Of a DNA stretch of 64,000 nt, positions 18,713 through 28,132 are shown in pieces. Position 1 is the stretch's first letter. The number at the start of each line of letters is the position of its first letter. The notes below the pieces were generated by a model. It was not told the DNA's origin. It made no database searches and was given only the letters and a program-made list of their open reading frames with translations. The position numbers and the translations under genes were made by a program. Source of the DNA: GCA-2737725 sp033763995 (GTDB lineage: Bacteria; Pseudomonadota; Alphaproteobacteria; Rhodospirillales; Rhodospirillaceae); assembly GCA_033763995.1 (NCBI GenBank), contig JANRJL010000032.1:124001-188000 (forward strand), written 5' to 3'.

Positions 18713-18776
18713 TGGTCGCATTTTCCACCGATTGGTTTCTTGGGCCAACCGCTTCACACTTGCCGGGGAAATGCTC

Positions 18777-20366
18777 CTAATCAATATCCCGGTCCTTGGT
18801 CTCGGGCAGAAAGATCAATCCGATAACCAGCGAGCCGCCGGCGATCAGCACCGGATACCAAAGCCCGTAGTAAATGTCGCCGCTCATGGCGACGAGGGCG
18901 AAGCTGACCGAGGGCAGGAACCCGCCGAACCAGCCGTTGCCGATGTGATAGGGCAGCGACATGGAGGTGTAGCGGATCTTCGCCGGGAACAATTCCACCA
19001 GCAGCGCCGCGATGGGAGCATAGACCATGGTGGCGTAGAGCACGAACAGGGTCAGCAAGGCCAGCACGACGGGAATGTTGATCTCGGCCGGATCGGCCTT
19101 GTCGGGATAGCCCGCCGCCTTCACGGCGGCGGCCAGGGACGCCGCGCTGATGTCGGTGAACGCGGTCGCGCCAAGGCGCACCACCGTGGCCGTGCCGGGT
19201 TCGGCCGCCTGGTTGGCGTAGGGCACCGACGCACGCGCCAGCGCTCCGCGCGCGATGTCGCAGGGGCTGGTGAAGGTGGCCGTGCCGATGGGATTGAACT
19301 GGAACGAGCAGGTGGCCGGATCGGCGACGATCACGGCTTGCGCGCTGGCTTGCGCGGCGGCGAGGTCCGGGTTGGCGAAGCGCGTCAGGCCCTGAAAGAT
19401 GGGGAAGGTCGTCAGCACCGTCAGCGCCAGGCCCGCCATGATGATGGGCTTGCGGCCGATGCGGTCGGACAGGCGCCCGAAGACGATGAAAAACGGCGTG
19501 CCGATGACCAGTGCCGCGGCGATCAGCAAGTTGGCCGTGGTGCCGTCCACCTTCAGCGTCTGGGTGAGGAAAAACATGCCGTAGAACTGGCCCGTGTACC
19601 ACACCACCGCCTGGCCCGCGACCGCGCCCAGCAGCGCGATCAACACGATCTTGGCGTTGGGCCAGCGCAGGAAGGATTCCGTCAGTGGCGCGGTCGAGCG
19701 CTTGCCCTCGGCCTTCATGCGCTGGAAGGTGGGCGATTCCTCCAGCTTGAGGCGGATCCACACCGAAATGCCCAGCAGGATGATCGACAGCAGAAACGGC
19801 ACGCGCCAACCCCAGTCCTCGAAGTCCTCGCCCGTGACGGCGCGCACGGCGAGGATCACGACCAGCGACAGGAACAGCCCCAACGACGCGGTGGTTTGCA
19901 CCCAACTGGTGAAGGCGCCGCGTTTGCCCTTGGGTGCGTGCTCGGCGACGTAAACCGCCGCCCCGCCGTACTCGCCGCCGATGGCCAGGCCCTGCAGCAG
20001 GCGCAGCACGATGAGGATGATGGGCGCCGCCACGCCGATGGCGGCGTAGCCCGGCAGCAGCCCGACGATGAAGGTCGACGCCCCCATGATGACGATGGTG
20101 ATGAGGAACGTGTATTTGCGCCCCACCAGGTCGCCGACGCGGCCGAACACCAAGGCGCCGAATGGGCGCACGGCAAAGCCCGCCGCGAAGGCCAGCAGTG
20201 CGAAGACGAAGGCCGCGGTTTCGTTGACGCCCGCGAAAAACTGCTTGGAGATGATGGCCGCCAGCGAGCCGTAGAGATAGAAGTCGTACCACTCGAAAAT
20301 GGTGCCCAGGGACGAGGCGACGATGACGCGCCGTTCGGTTTTTGACAGCGTATGCTGATCCGCCAT
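18777..20366 (-). CDS. MHS-family MFS transporter (metabolite:H+ symporter)
   Basis: A 529-residue inner-membrane protein. The N-terminus (ASLGTIFEWYDFYLYGSLA) and the loop GRVGDLVGRKYTFLITI are typical of the MHS group (ShiA, ProP, KgtP-like). It also has the group's QGLAIGGEYGGAAVYVAEHAP signature. A large extra periplasmic loop sits around residues 330-420, longer than in ShiA/ProP. The substrate is likely a small organic acid or osmolyte. It has no operon partner; a family 1 repeat lies upstream of its start. Confidence 0.92.
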   Translation of the reverse strand: MADQHTLSKTERRVIVASSLGTIFEWYDFYLYGSLAAIISKQFFAGVNETAAFVFALLAFAAGFAVRPFGALVFGRVGDLVGRKYTFLITIVIMGASTFIVGLLPGYAAIGVAAPIILIVLRLLQGLAIGGEYGGAAVYVAEHAPKGKRGAFTSWVQTTASLGLFLSLVVILAVRAVTGEDFEDWGWRVPFLLSIILLGISVWIRLKLEESPTFQRMKAEGKRSTAPLTESFLRWPNAKIVLIALLGAVAGQAVVWYTGQFYGMFFLTQTLKVDGTTANLLIAAALVIGTPFFIVFGRLSDRIGRKPIIMAGLALTVLTTFPIFQGLTRFANPDLAAAQASAQAVIVADPATCSFQFNPIGTATFTSPCDIARGALARASVPYANQAAEPGTATVVRLGATAFTDISAASLAAAVKAAGYPDKADPAEINIPVVLALLTLFVLYATMVYAPIAALLVELFPAKIRYTSMSLPYHIGNGWFGGFLPSVSFALVAMSGDIYYGLWYPVLIAGGSLVIGLIFLPETKDRDID

Positions 20367-20420
20367 TCCGCTTCCCCCGCGACTCCCGGGGGAAGTCGCA
20401 TTCGGTGATTAAATCCTGCC

Positions 20421-20510
20421 GTCACCCTGGGATTCATTCCCAGGGTCCAGAGGTTTTGTTGCGATGGCAACGAACAACCCCTGGATCCTGGGCACGAGGC
20501 CCAGGATGAC
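20421..20510. repeat. Dispersed two-hairpin repeat, family 1, copy 2
   Basis: 90 bp bounded by GTCAC and ATGAC, nearly identical to copy 1 in both hairpins (CCCTGGG/CCCAGGG and TCCTGGGC/GCCCAGGA) but different in the spacer, which forms its own small stem (TTGTTGCG...CGAACAA). It lies between two minus-strand genes. Confidence 0.87.
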
Positions 20511-20573
20511 ATTTGTATTGAATCTGACAGCGTGCCCAAACGGATCGTGCTGCGCGACTCCCCAAGGTGGAGA

Positions 20574-23500
20574 CTACCGGGCGGCCGGCGCGCTGTCAGC
20601 GGCCATGAAGCGCTCGCGGCGCAGGTCGGCGACGGCGGCTTGCGTCTCGCGCAACGTCGCTTGCAAGGACGGGACCAATCCCGCCAACGTGTCCAGGGTC
20701 GCGTCCTCGGCATCGAACACCTGAACGATGGCCGTGAGCCGCGCCGCGCCAAATTGCGACGTCAGGCCCTTCATGGCGTGGGCCGCGCGCAGAATTCCGG
20801 CCTTGTCGGCCTGCGCCACCGCCACGACGATATCCGAGGCATATTTGCCGGCATTGGTGATGAACTTGGCCAGCAGGCTGGCCATGGTTTCCGCCGGCAA
20901 TGCCGCCGCCAGTCCCTCGATGACGCCGTGATCGAGGATCGGCTGGCCGCCGCGGGCCGCCGCCGGCGAAACTTGCGGTGCGTCGACGGGCGATGCGCCC
21001 AATCCGTTCGCGTCCGTCCCCGCCGTCAGGCGTTCCATGGTCAAGAGCAGCGCGGGCCAATCCACCGGCTTGGTGACGATGGCGTCGGTCCCGGCCTTGC
21101 GATACTCGCCGTGATGCTCGACGATCGCGTCGGCCGTGAGCGCGATGATCGGCAATTTCGCGAAGGTTCCGCCCTTGGCGCGGATGGCGGCGGTGGCTTC
21201 CACGCCGTCCATCTCGGGCATCTGCATGTCCATCAGCACGACGTCGAACACGCTCGCCTCCGCGGCCGCCACGGCCAGGCGGCCGTTGACCGCCGTGTCG
21301 ACCGTATGGCCCAGGCGCGTCAACATCGCCTGCAACAACACGCGGTTGGTGTCGTTGTCCTCCGCCACGAGAATTCTCAGCGCCCGCCGCTTCGCCGCCG
21401 CGAGGCCCTTGAGTTTAGTCATGGGGCTGGCGGTTTCCACGACCTGAGCTGTGTCGCCCTTGGGCAGCACGACCGACAGCGTGAAGGTGGACCCTTTGCC
21501 CGGTTCGCTCTTGACGCCGATCGAGCCGTGCATGGCGTCGGCCAAGCCCTTGCAGATCGACAGCCCCAGGCCGCTGCCGCCGAACTTGCGCGCCGTCGAG
21601 GAGTCGGCCTGAACGAAGGGCTTGAACAGTTTCGCCAAGTCGGCCCGGGACATGCCGATGCCGCTGTCGGTGACGCTCAGGTCGATGCTCAACGCCTGGC
21701 CGGCCGCGGCGCGCGTGGTCAGGGCGACTGAAACGAGTCCGCGCGAGGTGAACTTGTTCGCGTTGGAGACCAGATTGGCGGCGATCTGGCGCATGCGCTT
21801 GCCGTCGCCGATCACCGTGTCGCCGGCGGCGGTGTCGATGTCGACGCGCAGGCTGTTGCCCTTATCCGACGCCGCCGGGGCAAACAGGCTTTGAATCTCG
21901 CCCATCATGTACGAGAGCGAGAAGGGGATGCGCTCGAGCTCGATCTTGCCGACCTCGATCTTGGAAAAATCCAAGATGTCGTTGAGCAAGTCGAGCAGGG
22001 TATGGGCCGAGCGCGTCAGCGCGGCGGCCATTTTCTCCTGCTCGGGCGTGAGCCCGCCGATCAACAGCAGGTCGGCCATGCCGATGATGCCGGTCATGGG
22101 CGTGCGCAATTCGTGGCTCATCATCGCCAGGAACTGGCTTTTCGCGACGTTGGCGCGGTCGGCTTTCTCGCGCGCGATCTCCAGCTCCTGCGTCAGCAGC
22201 GTCAGCTCCTCGGTCTTCTGCTGCAACCGGTCGCGCGCGGCCCTGATTTCGCGTTCGGCTTCGACGCGCTCGGTCACGTCGCGCGCCAGCGACATGAACC
22301 ACTTTCCGGACTCGCCCCGCGGCGCGGGAACGGCGGTGGATTTGGACTCCATCCAGATCACGCCGCCGTCCTTCTTGATCAGGCGCCATTGCAGCATGCC
22401 TTGAGTCGCGTCGATCGGCCGCCCGTCCAGCGCGGTTTCGCCGTGGCGGCGCGCGATCAAACTCTGCCGATCCTCGGGGTGAACCACCTCGAACACGTCC
22501 TTGCCCACGATCTCGTCGGGCGTGAATCCGGTGATGTGCTCGACGGCCGGCGAGCAATAGACGATCTTGAGGTTTTCGTCATAGAGCGTGATGATGTCGC
22601 TGGCGTTGTCGGCCAGCAGCCGGAAGCGCTCCTCGTTGGCGCGCAAGGCTTGCTCGGCCTCGTGCTTGGCGGTGACGTCGATGAGCGTTCCGGTCACGCG
22701 CGCGGGGAAACCGTCGGCGGCGCGAATCACCTTGCCCTCGATCTGAATCCAGACGTAACGGCCGTCGCTGTGACGCATCCGATACTCGACCGAGTACGGA
22801 TCGCCGGTGTTGACGGCATGGGCGTAGGCCGCGCGGATTTTCGGCAGGTCGTCGGGGTGGCACAATGCGTGGTGGCCTTCGAGGGTCAGGCTCAGGCTCT
22901 TGAGGGGTCGCCCGAGGATTCCGGCGACGCGCGCCGATACCGTGAATTTGTCGCGCGCGATGTCCCAGTCCCACACCGCCGCGCCGGCCGCCTCCAAGGC
23001 CTGGTCGAGCATTTCCTCGCGCTCGGCCAATTTCAGCGAGGTGCGCTTCAGGTCTGTGACGTCCTTGGTGACGCCGAAGTAGCCCTGGCCGAGTCCGTTC
23101 TCGTCGATCACGGCGTTGATGTAATTTTCGGTGTAGCGCACCTCGCCGGTGGGCCGCACGACGCGCAGATCGACCCGCTCCGCCTTGCCGGAACCGACCG
23201 CCGCCAGCGCGGCCGCCGCCGACTTCTTGCGGTCCTCGGGGTGGTAACGGTCGATGATCGCCGCGCTGGCCGGCACGAAACTGTCCGGATCCACGTCGTA
23301 AATGCGGTACATCTCGGGCGACCACCACGCCGTATGGCCGCCGCGCTTGATGCGCCAATGCCCGACGTTGGCGAATTCCTCGGCGCGCATCAGGTCGTCG
23401 GTGCGCCGCTGCAGGTCTTGTTCCAGAACCGCGCGCGCCGCCAAGTGCCGATAGAGCAAGTACGTCGCCGGCGCGCCGAACAAAATGAAAATCGCCGCCA

Positions 23501-24041
23501 GCGCGGCCAGGCCCACTTCGGCGAAAAAGAAGGTGTCGGCGGCGGTATCGAAGCGGTCCACCCGCACGGAAACGAGGCCCACGACGCGGCTGCCGTCGCG
23601 CAGCGGCATGAAGGCCTCGGCTTGGCCTTCGGGGAAGGGGCGGTTGCGCAATTGGTCCTTGAGGTACGATTTCATTCCGCTCGCGAGGACATCCGCGACA
23701 ATTTCGGGCTGAAGGCGTGCACCGAGGGCGTCGGCGCGGGAGGACTGCACCACCCGGCCTTCAAGGTCGAGGATGCTGTAGTCAACCACGCCGCCGGGTG
23801 CCAAGGAAATGGTCAGCTCGCGCTGGTCGTCGTCGGTCAAGGTGAGCGTGCCGGGGTCGGTGCGGCTGTCGAGCGTGCCGCCGGCAATGGCGACCCAACG
23901 CTGGGCGGCGTCGAGCGCGAAGCGTTCCTCGAAGGTCGCGTGCAAGGCCAGCACCGCCGCGCCGACCGTGATCAGCACGGTCAGCATGGTCGCCACGGCC
24001 AAGGCCGTGACCGCGCGGGCGGAAAAGCGGGATGAACTCAT
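20574..24041 (-). CDS. Hybrid sensor histidine kinase (PAS-PAS-PAS-HisKA-HATPase-REC-Hpt)
   Basis: An 1155-residue membrane kinase. Two membrane helices (about 13-35 and 173-195) enclose a periplasmic sensor region. Three PAS/PAC modules (about 215-600) follow, then HisKA with phosphoacceptor His in MMSHELRTPMTG, an ATPase domain with SNANKF (N box), DSGIGM and GGSGLGL (G boxes), a receiver domain with Asp in VLMDMQMPEMDG, and a C-terminal Hpt domain with His in AAHAMKGL. All phosphorelay residues are present, so the protein can carry out a full His-Asp-His relay. No dedicated response regulator is adjacent; the output partner is elsewhere. The signal is unknown. Confidence 0.95.
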   Translation of the reverse strand: MSSSRFSARAVTALAVATMLTVLITVGAAVLALHATFEERFALDAAQRWVAIAGGTLDSRTDPGTLTLTDDDQRELTISLAPGGVVDYSILDLEGRVVQSSRADALGARLQPEIVADVLASGMKSYLKDQLRNRPFPEGQAEAFMPLRDGSRVVGLVSVRVDRFDTAADTFFFAEVGLAALAAIFILFGAPATYLLYRHLAARAVLEQDLQRRTDDLMRAEEFANVGHWRIKRGGHTAWWSPEMYRIYDVDPDSFVPASAAIIDRYHPEDRKKSAAAALAAVGSGKAERVDLRVVRPTGEVRYTENYINAVIDENGLGQGYFGVTKDVTDLKRTSLKLAEREEMLDQALEAAGAAVWDWDIARDKFTVSARVAGILGRPLKSLSLTLEGHHALCHPDDLPKIRAAYAHAVNTGDPYSVEYRMRHSDGRYVWIQIEGKVIRAADGFPARVTGTLIDVTAKHEAEQALRANEERFRLLADNASDIITLYDENLKIVYCSPAVEHITGFTPDEIVGKDVFEVVHPEDRQSLIARRHGETALDGRPIDATQGMLQWRLIKKDGGVIWMESKSTAVPAPRGESGKWFMSLARDVTERVEAEREIRAARDRLQQKTEELTLLTQELEIAREKADRANVAKSQFLAMMSHELRTPMTGIIGMADLLLIGGLTPEQEKMAAALTRSAHTLLDLLNDILDFSKIEVGKIELERIPFSLSYMMGEIQSLFAPAASDKGNSLRVDIDTAAGDTVIGDGKRMRQIAANLVSNANKFTSRGLVSVALTTRAAAGQALSIDLSVTDSGIGMSRADLAKLFKPFVQADSSTARKFGGSGLGLSICKGLADAMHGSIGVKSEPGKGSTFTLSVVLPKGDTAQVVETASPMTKLKGLAAAKRRALRILVAEDNDTNRVLLQAMLTRLGHTVDTAVNGRLAVAAAEASVFDVVLMDMQMPEMDGVEATAAIRAKGGTFAKLPIIALTADAIVEHHGEYRKAGTDAIVTKPVDWPALLLTMERLTAGTDANGLGASPVDAPQVSPAAARGGQPILDHGVIEGLAAALPAETMASLLAKFITNAGKYASDIVVAVAQADKAGILRAAHAMKGLTSQFGAARLTAIVQVFDAEDATLDTLAGLVPSLQATLRETQAAVADLRRERFMAADSAPAAR

Positions 24042-24161
24042 GAATGGGTCGCTTGACGCCGTCTCAAATGACGCGGCAAGCCATCGGCCGCGAAAGGTCG
24101 ATTGTAACCGGTTCGTAGGGCTCCCGAAATGCCGGGTTATGGAACGTGTCGCGCCATACGG

Positions 24162-24641
24162 TCAGGCCGTTTGAAGCGCCTTGGCCGCCCGGCCGCGCCA
24201 CCAGATCAGCCCCACGAAGCCGCCGTAGGTCAAGAACATCCAGCAGAACTCGTGCATGCCGAGCCGCTCCACGCCCGCGCGCGCGAGCTGCTCGAAGCCG
24301 ATGAAGGCGACCGTGAACACGATGGAACTGAGCAGGGCCGCGACTTTCCAGCCCGTGCCGCGTGGCTTGCCCCTGATCGCCAGCATCCAATAGGCGGCGA
24401 TGAACATCAGGGTGTAGAGGTTGATCAGGATCAGCCAGAAGGGCGCGTATTGGAAATAGTGATTGACCCAAAAGGCCCCGGCGCCGAGGAACGTGATCAT
24501 GGCGTAGCGCCATTCGTCCAGGCGTTCGCGCAAGATCTTTTCCCACATCAGCACGAGAAAGACGTAAACCGTCCAGGTTCCGAACAGCAGTTCGTAGAAC
24601 TCGACCTTTCCGGCCCAGGCCGGGTCGATGGCGGGCATCAT
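24162..24641 (-). CDS. Membrane protein of unknown function
   Basis: A 159-residue protein with four or five hydrophobic segments and many Trp/Tyr (FYELLFGTWTVYVFLVLMWEKIL, FWVNHYFQYAPFWLILINLYTLMF). No family recognised. It starts at the first of two adjacent ATGs (24641). It lies downstream of the DUF1045 and 469-residue genes on the same strand, with a 128-base gap. Confidence 0.7.
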   Translation of the reverse strand: MMPAIDPAWAGKVEFYELLFGTWTVYVFLVLMWEKILRERLDEWRYAMITFLGAGAFWVNHYFQYAPFWLILINLYTLMFIAAYWMLAIRGKPRGTGWKVAALLSSIVFTVAFIGFEQLARAGVERLGMHEFCWMFLTYGGFVGLIWWRGRAAKALQTA

Positions 24642-24769
24642 GATGCGGGTTCCCCACGGCAGCGCATGTGGTTAAGCCCGTAACCGTTGACGCGCGCCTC
24701 GATCAAGCCGCGATGAATCGGCTGCCCACCCTGCGCTCGCCCGAGGGCCGTGCAAAGCCGCTCGCCGGC

Positions 24770-26179
24770 TCAGGTCAGGCCGGCGCGCAGCACCTGGTCG
24801 CGGAACAGCACGGAGGCGCGGTCGGGCAAGTGGCGCATGTCGTCGGCCAGTCCCGCGCCGGAGATTTCGTCCACGCCGGCCTTGAGCGCGAGGCTCGCCT
24901 GGGCGCGGCTGCGGATGCCGATGACATAGGCGCGCTTGGCGCCGGCGCGGCGGCGAAACACGCCGACGGCGTCGGCGAACTCGGCGTCGGCGGCGACCGC
25001 GGGGGTGACCTCCGCGCCCAGGGCGACGTGATCGAGTGCCAGCGCCGTGTCGTTCAAGCGCGCCAGATCCATCAGGATCGCCACGTCGCGCACGCGCCCG
25101 CGAAACAGCTCGCGCACCTCCGCCAGCGACGCGGCGTTGAGCCGCTCGGGCAGGTTCACCAGCTCGATGCGCAACTGCATCAAGCGTTCCCTCTGCGGCA
25201 GGGCCGCCAAGGCCCGCAGGAAATCGCCGCCCAGCTTGCGCGTCATGACGCCGAAGGGCACCGGCAGCACGTAGGTGGCGCGCAGTTCGGTCTTGGTCAT
25301 GGCCATGAAGTCTGCGAAGGCCACCTTGGCCAGGTCGACCATGGTGGCGTCGTTGATGGCGGCCGCGACGTGAGCGGGCGTGTTGGGGCCGAACACCGGC
25401 TCGCCGGTGTCGGTGAAGGCGCGCAACGCATAGGCCGCGAAGTTCTCGGTGTCGGCCACCCACAGCGGGCGATACACCAGCGTGAGCCCCGGAAACAAAG
25501 AACGCTGAAGCTCCAGCGACTTGGCCGCGATGCCGCCCGCCGGTTTTTTCCCGGCATCGAGCGCCTGGCTGCTTTTCTTGACGTCCTTGGCCGCCAGCAT
25601 GATGCGCGCGCGCTTCACCGCCAGCTTCATCTGCGCGGTGTTGAAGCTGCCGTCGGGGTTGAGCGCGGTGCTGAGATCGACCTTGGCCGTCTGGGGCAGG
25701 GGCGGTTCCTTTTCGCTAAAGCGCTCGCCCACCAGTTTTTCGCCCAGGACCTTGGCGATGTCGTCGGCGCGCTCCTCGGCCTCGCGCTCCGACAAATTGG
25801 ACATCAGCAGCAGCCAACTGTCGGTGTCCGGTTCGCCGTCGGGGCCTTCGCTGCCTTGCGGGATGAAGGTATTGCCCTTGCCGATCATGCGGCCGATGGT
25901 GGTCTCGGCGATCATCAGCACCCGCGCGCGATAGCGCGGCCACGCCTCGCCCAATTCCGAGCGCAAGTGAGCCAAGGTCAGCACCTGCACGCGGCCGCTG
26001 GCCTTGGTTTCAGTCTCGGTCACCAGCTTGGACAGCGTGAGGTCGAGGCCTTCGTCCCAGGCGCCGGCGGGCTTGATATCGAAGGCGGCGGTGTCCGTAT
26101 CGTCCGGCGCGGGATCAGTGTCCGGCGCGCCGCGCCCGAACGCGAGGAGTCGCCGCCAAATATCGCCCAGCGCGGTCAT
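24770..26179 (-). CDS. Protein of unknown function; possible degenerate GGDEF-EAL architecture
   Basis: A 469-residue soluble protein. No family is certain. Residues about 60-165 (VQVLTLAHLRSEL...ADDIAKVLGEKLVGERF) have the helical pattern of a GGDEF domain end without the GGDEF loop. Residues about 230-460 begin LTLVYRPLWVADTENFAAYALRAF, like the opening YQPI...GxEALLR of EAL domains but without EAL or metal ligands; the later LRIELVNLPER...VAILMDLARLND also fits the barrel by eye. If right, it would be a catalytically dead c-di-GMP-type scaffold or sensor. It begins 9 bases after the DUF1045 gene. Confidence 0.6.
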   Translation of the reverse strand: MTALGDIWRRLLAFGRGAPDTDPAPDDTDTAAFDIKPAGAWDEGLDLTLSKLVTETETKASGRVQVLTLAHLRSELGEAWPRYRARVLMIAETTIGRMIGKGNTFIPQGSEGPDGEPDTDSWLLLMSNLSEREAEERADDIAKVLGEKLVGERFSEKEPPLPQTAKVDLSTALNPDGSFNTAQMKLAVKRARIMLAAKDVKKSSQALDAGKKPAGGIAAKSLELQRSLFPGLTLVYRPLWVADTENFAAYALRAFTDTGEPVFGPNTPAHVAAAINDATMVDLAKVAFADFMAMTKTELRATYVLPVPFGVMTRKLGGDFLRALAALPQRERLMQLRIELVNLPERLNAASLAEVRELFRGRVRDVAILMDLARLNDTALALDHVALGAEVTPAVAADAEFADAVGVFRRRAGAKRAYVIGIRSRAQASLALKAGVDEISGAGLADDMRHLPDRASVLFRDQVLRAGLT

Positions 26180-26188
26180 CGCGCGCGG

Positions 26189-26869
26189 TTATGTGGAGCG
26201 GCCGAAGGGAATCCGCTCGATGGCCGTCATGGCGTCGCCGCGCTTTTTTTGGCCGAACACGACGATATCGCGCACGGTGATGGGTTTGCCCACCACGGGT
26301 TTGGCCATGCTTTCGACCACGCGCATGACGGCGTTGCGCTCGGCGATGTCGTCGATGCGCTCGGTCAGCGACATATGAAAGCGGAACTCTTCCATCACGT
26401 AGGGGTAGCCCCAGTGCTCGAGCATTTGGTCCTGGTGCACGGTGAGCTTGTTGCGCCGGTAGAAGGCGGCTTGTTCGTTCGTCAGCGTCACGCGAAAGCC
26501 GTCGAAGGCGCGCACGCATTTGGCCGCCAGCAATTCCAGCGCCGCCGACGAGGTCGCGGGCGTGAGCGCGATGAACTTGCCGATGACGGCGATTTCAAGG
26601 GGCGGAATCTCGATCGGCGACAGGCTGCGGGCGAAAATGCGCGCGGCTTCCAGCAGGGCCGCTTCCGACGTGGCCGGATTCAGCTCGAACGGCGGCTTGA
26701 AGGTTCCGTGAAAGCCGTAGAGGCGCGGATTCTCGGTGAGCGCGCGCACGCGCTCGGCGCCGACGCCCGGGATCGGCGGCGGTCCGGAGCGGCCCAGCCA
26801 GCGTTGGCCGAACTCCTCCAGTGCGCTGCCGGGCTCCGGCGCGAAATAAACGGCGTATCGTTGCGCCAT
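26189..26869 (-). CDS. DUF1045 family protein (2H phosphoesterase-like)
   Basis: A 226-residue protein. RYAVYFAPEPGSALEEFGQRWLGR at the start, the first H-x-T motif in YGFHGTFKPPF and the second H-x-S in EFRFHMSLTERID match DUF1045. These are 2H phosphoesterase-like proteins found beside phosphonate genes (PhnN neighbours) in other bacteria. No phn gene is present here. I take the ATG at 26869, since the upstream TTG start has no better signal. It is probably translated together with the 469-residue protein downstream. Confidence 0.85.
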   Translation of the reverse strand: MAQRYAVYFAPEPGSALEEFGQRWLGRSGPPPIPGVGAERVRALTENPRLYGFHGTFKPPFELNPATSEAALLEAARIFARSLSPIEIPPLEIAVIGKFIALTPATSSAALELLAAKCVRAFDGFRVTLTNEQAAFYRRNKLTVHQDQMLEHWGYPYVMEEFRFHMSLTERIDDIAERNAVMRVVESMAKPVVGKPITVRDIVVFGQKKRGDAMTAIERIPFGRST

Positions 26870-26965
26870 GATGAGGCCTTGTTGATTCCCCAAAGGGTCC
26901 CGCAGACTGATGGGTGGCGGGCTCGCTCGCTACTTAGCTAAAGTTGTAATTGGCACAAAAGCGCC

Positions 26966-28012
26966 TCAAGCCGCAAGCTCGTGGCAGCCGCCGCGCGAAT
27001 ATATCCGGGCGCGGAGCTCCGCCAAGACCCGCGACGGATCGCCGGACGACGCGTGTCCCCGCGACAGCGCCCGGCGCCACGCCCGCGCGCCGGGCTGGCC
27101 GGCGAACAGGCCCACGGCATGGCTCAGCATCAGGTGCAGCCGCACGCCCTGGGTCGCTTCGCGCTCGGCGTAGTCCAGATATAAAGCGGCCACCTCGGCC
27201 TCGCTCGGCACGGCGCGCTCGTCGCCGAACAGCGCGCGGTCGGCCTCGGCCAGCAGCGCATAGGGCGCGTCGTAGGCGGCGCGGCCGATCATGACGCCGT
27301 CCAGCGCCACGCCCTCGCGCGGCGCCAGCAGCGCATGCGTTTCGGCCAGCGTCTTGATGCCGCCGTTGATGCCGATGGCGAGATGCGGAAACTTTGTCTT
27401 GAGGCGGAACACGCGGTCGTACTGCAGCGGCGGGATCTCGCGGTTCTCCTTGGGGCTCAAGCCCGACAGCCACGCCTTGCGCGCGTGAATGACGAATGTG
27501 TCGCAGCCGGCCGCGTTCACCCGGCCGACGAAATCGTCCAGGAACGCATCGCTGTCCTGGTGGTCGATGCCGATGCGGGTTTTGACCGTGATGGGGATGT
27601 GCGCGTGCGTCGCCGCCAGGGCCTCGCCCATGGCGCGCACGCAGGCGGCCACCAGCGCCGGCTCGGCCATGAGGCAGGCGCCGAACTGACCCGACTGCAC
27701 GCGGTCGCTGGGGCAGCCGATGTTGAGATTGATCTCGTCGAAACCCGCCCGCGCCCCGTGCAGCGCCGCCTCGGCCATGAGCGCCGGGTCCGAGCCGCCC
27801 AGTTGCAACGCGACGGGGTGTTCCTCGGGATTGAAACCCAGAAAGCGCGCGAGGTCGCGCCCGCCGCGCGCGGTATGAACGATGGCGTTGGCCGTGACCA
27901 TTTCCGTGTACAGGCGCGCACGGCGGCTGATGAGCCGCGCCAAATACCGGAAATGCCGGTCGGTGCAGTCCATCATCGGCGCTATCGAGAGGGTGTGAGG
28001 TGAGGGGGCCAT
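26966..28012 (-). CDS. dusA: tRNA-dihydrouridine(20/20a) synthase DusA
   Basis: A 348-residue FMN-dependent flavoenzyme that reduces uridine to dihydrouridine in the tRNA D-loop. SIAPMMDCTDRHFRYLAR is the DusA-type start, INLNIGCPSDRVQSGQFGACLM contains the catalytic Cys, and KTRIGIDHQDS, FVIHARKAWLSGLSPKENR, GINGGIKT and GVMIGRAAY complete the flavin and tRNA sites. All are intact. It is probably monocistronic. Confidence 0.96.
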   Translation of the reverse strand: MAPSPHTLSIAPMMDCTDRHFRYLARLISRRARLYTEMVTANAIVHTARGGRDLARFLGFNPEEHPVALQLGGSDPALMAEAALHGARAGFDEINLNIGCPSDRVQSGQFGACLMAEPALVAACVRAMGEALAATHAHIPITVKTRIGIDHQDSDAFLDDFVGRVNAAGCDTFVIHARKAWLSGLSPKENREIPPLQYDRVFRLKTKFPHLAIGINGGIKTLAETHALLAPREGVALDGVMIGRAAYDAPYALLAEADRALFGDERAVPSEAEVAALYLDYAEREATQGVRLHLMLSHAVGLFAGQPGARAWRRALSRGHASSGDPSRVLAELRARIYSRGGCHELAA

Positions 28013-28132
28013 GGCGCGCCGTTCGTATCACGGATGGCGGGGCGATATCCACTGCCGGGGCAACTTTTTGCCGCGCGCAAGGCTCTGAAAACGCTATGAT
28101 TTGTCCAGCGTATCGGGAAGGAGGCGCAGGCC

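Noticed and set aside
21891..24035. Plus-strand open frame opposite the hybrid histidine kinase
   Set aside because: The kinase on the minus strand has every domain motif; the antisense frame has none.
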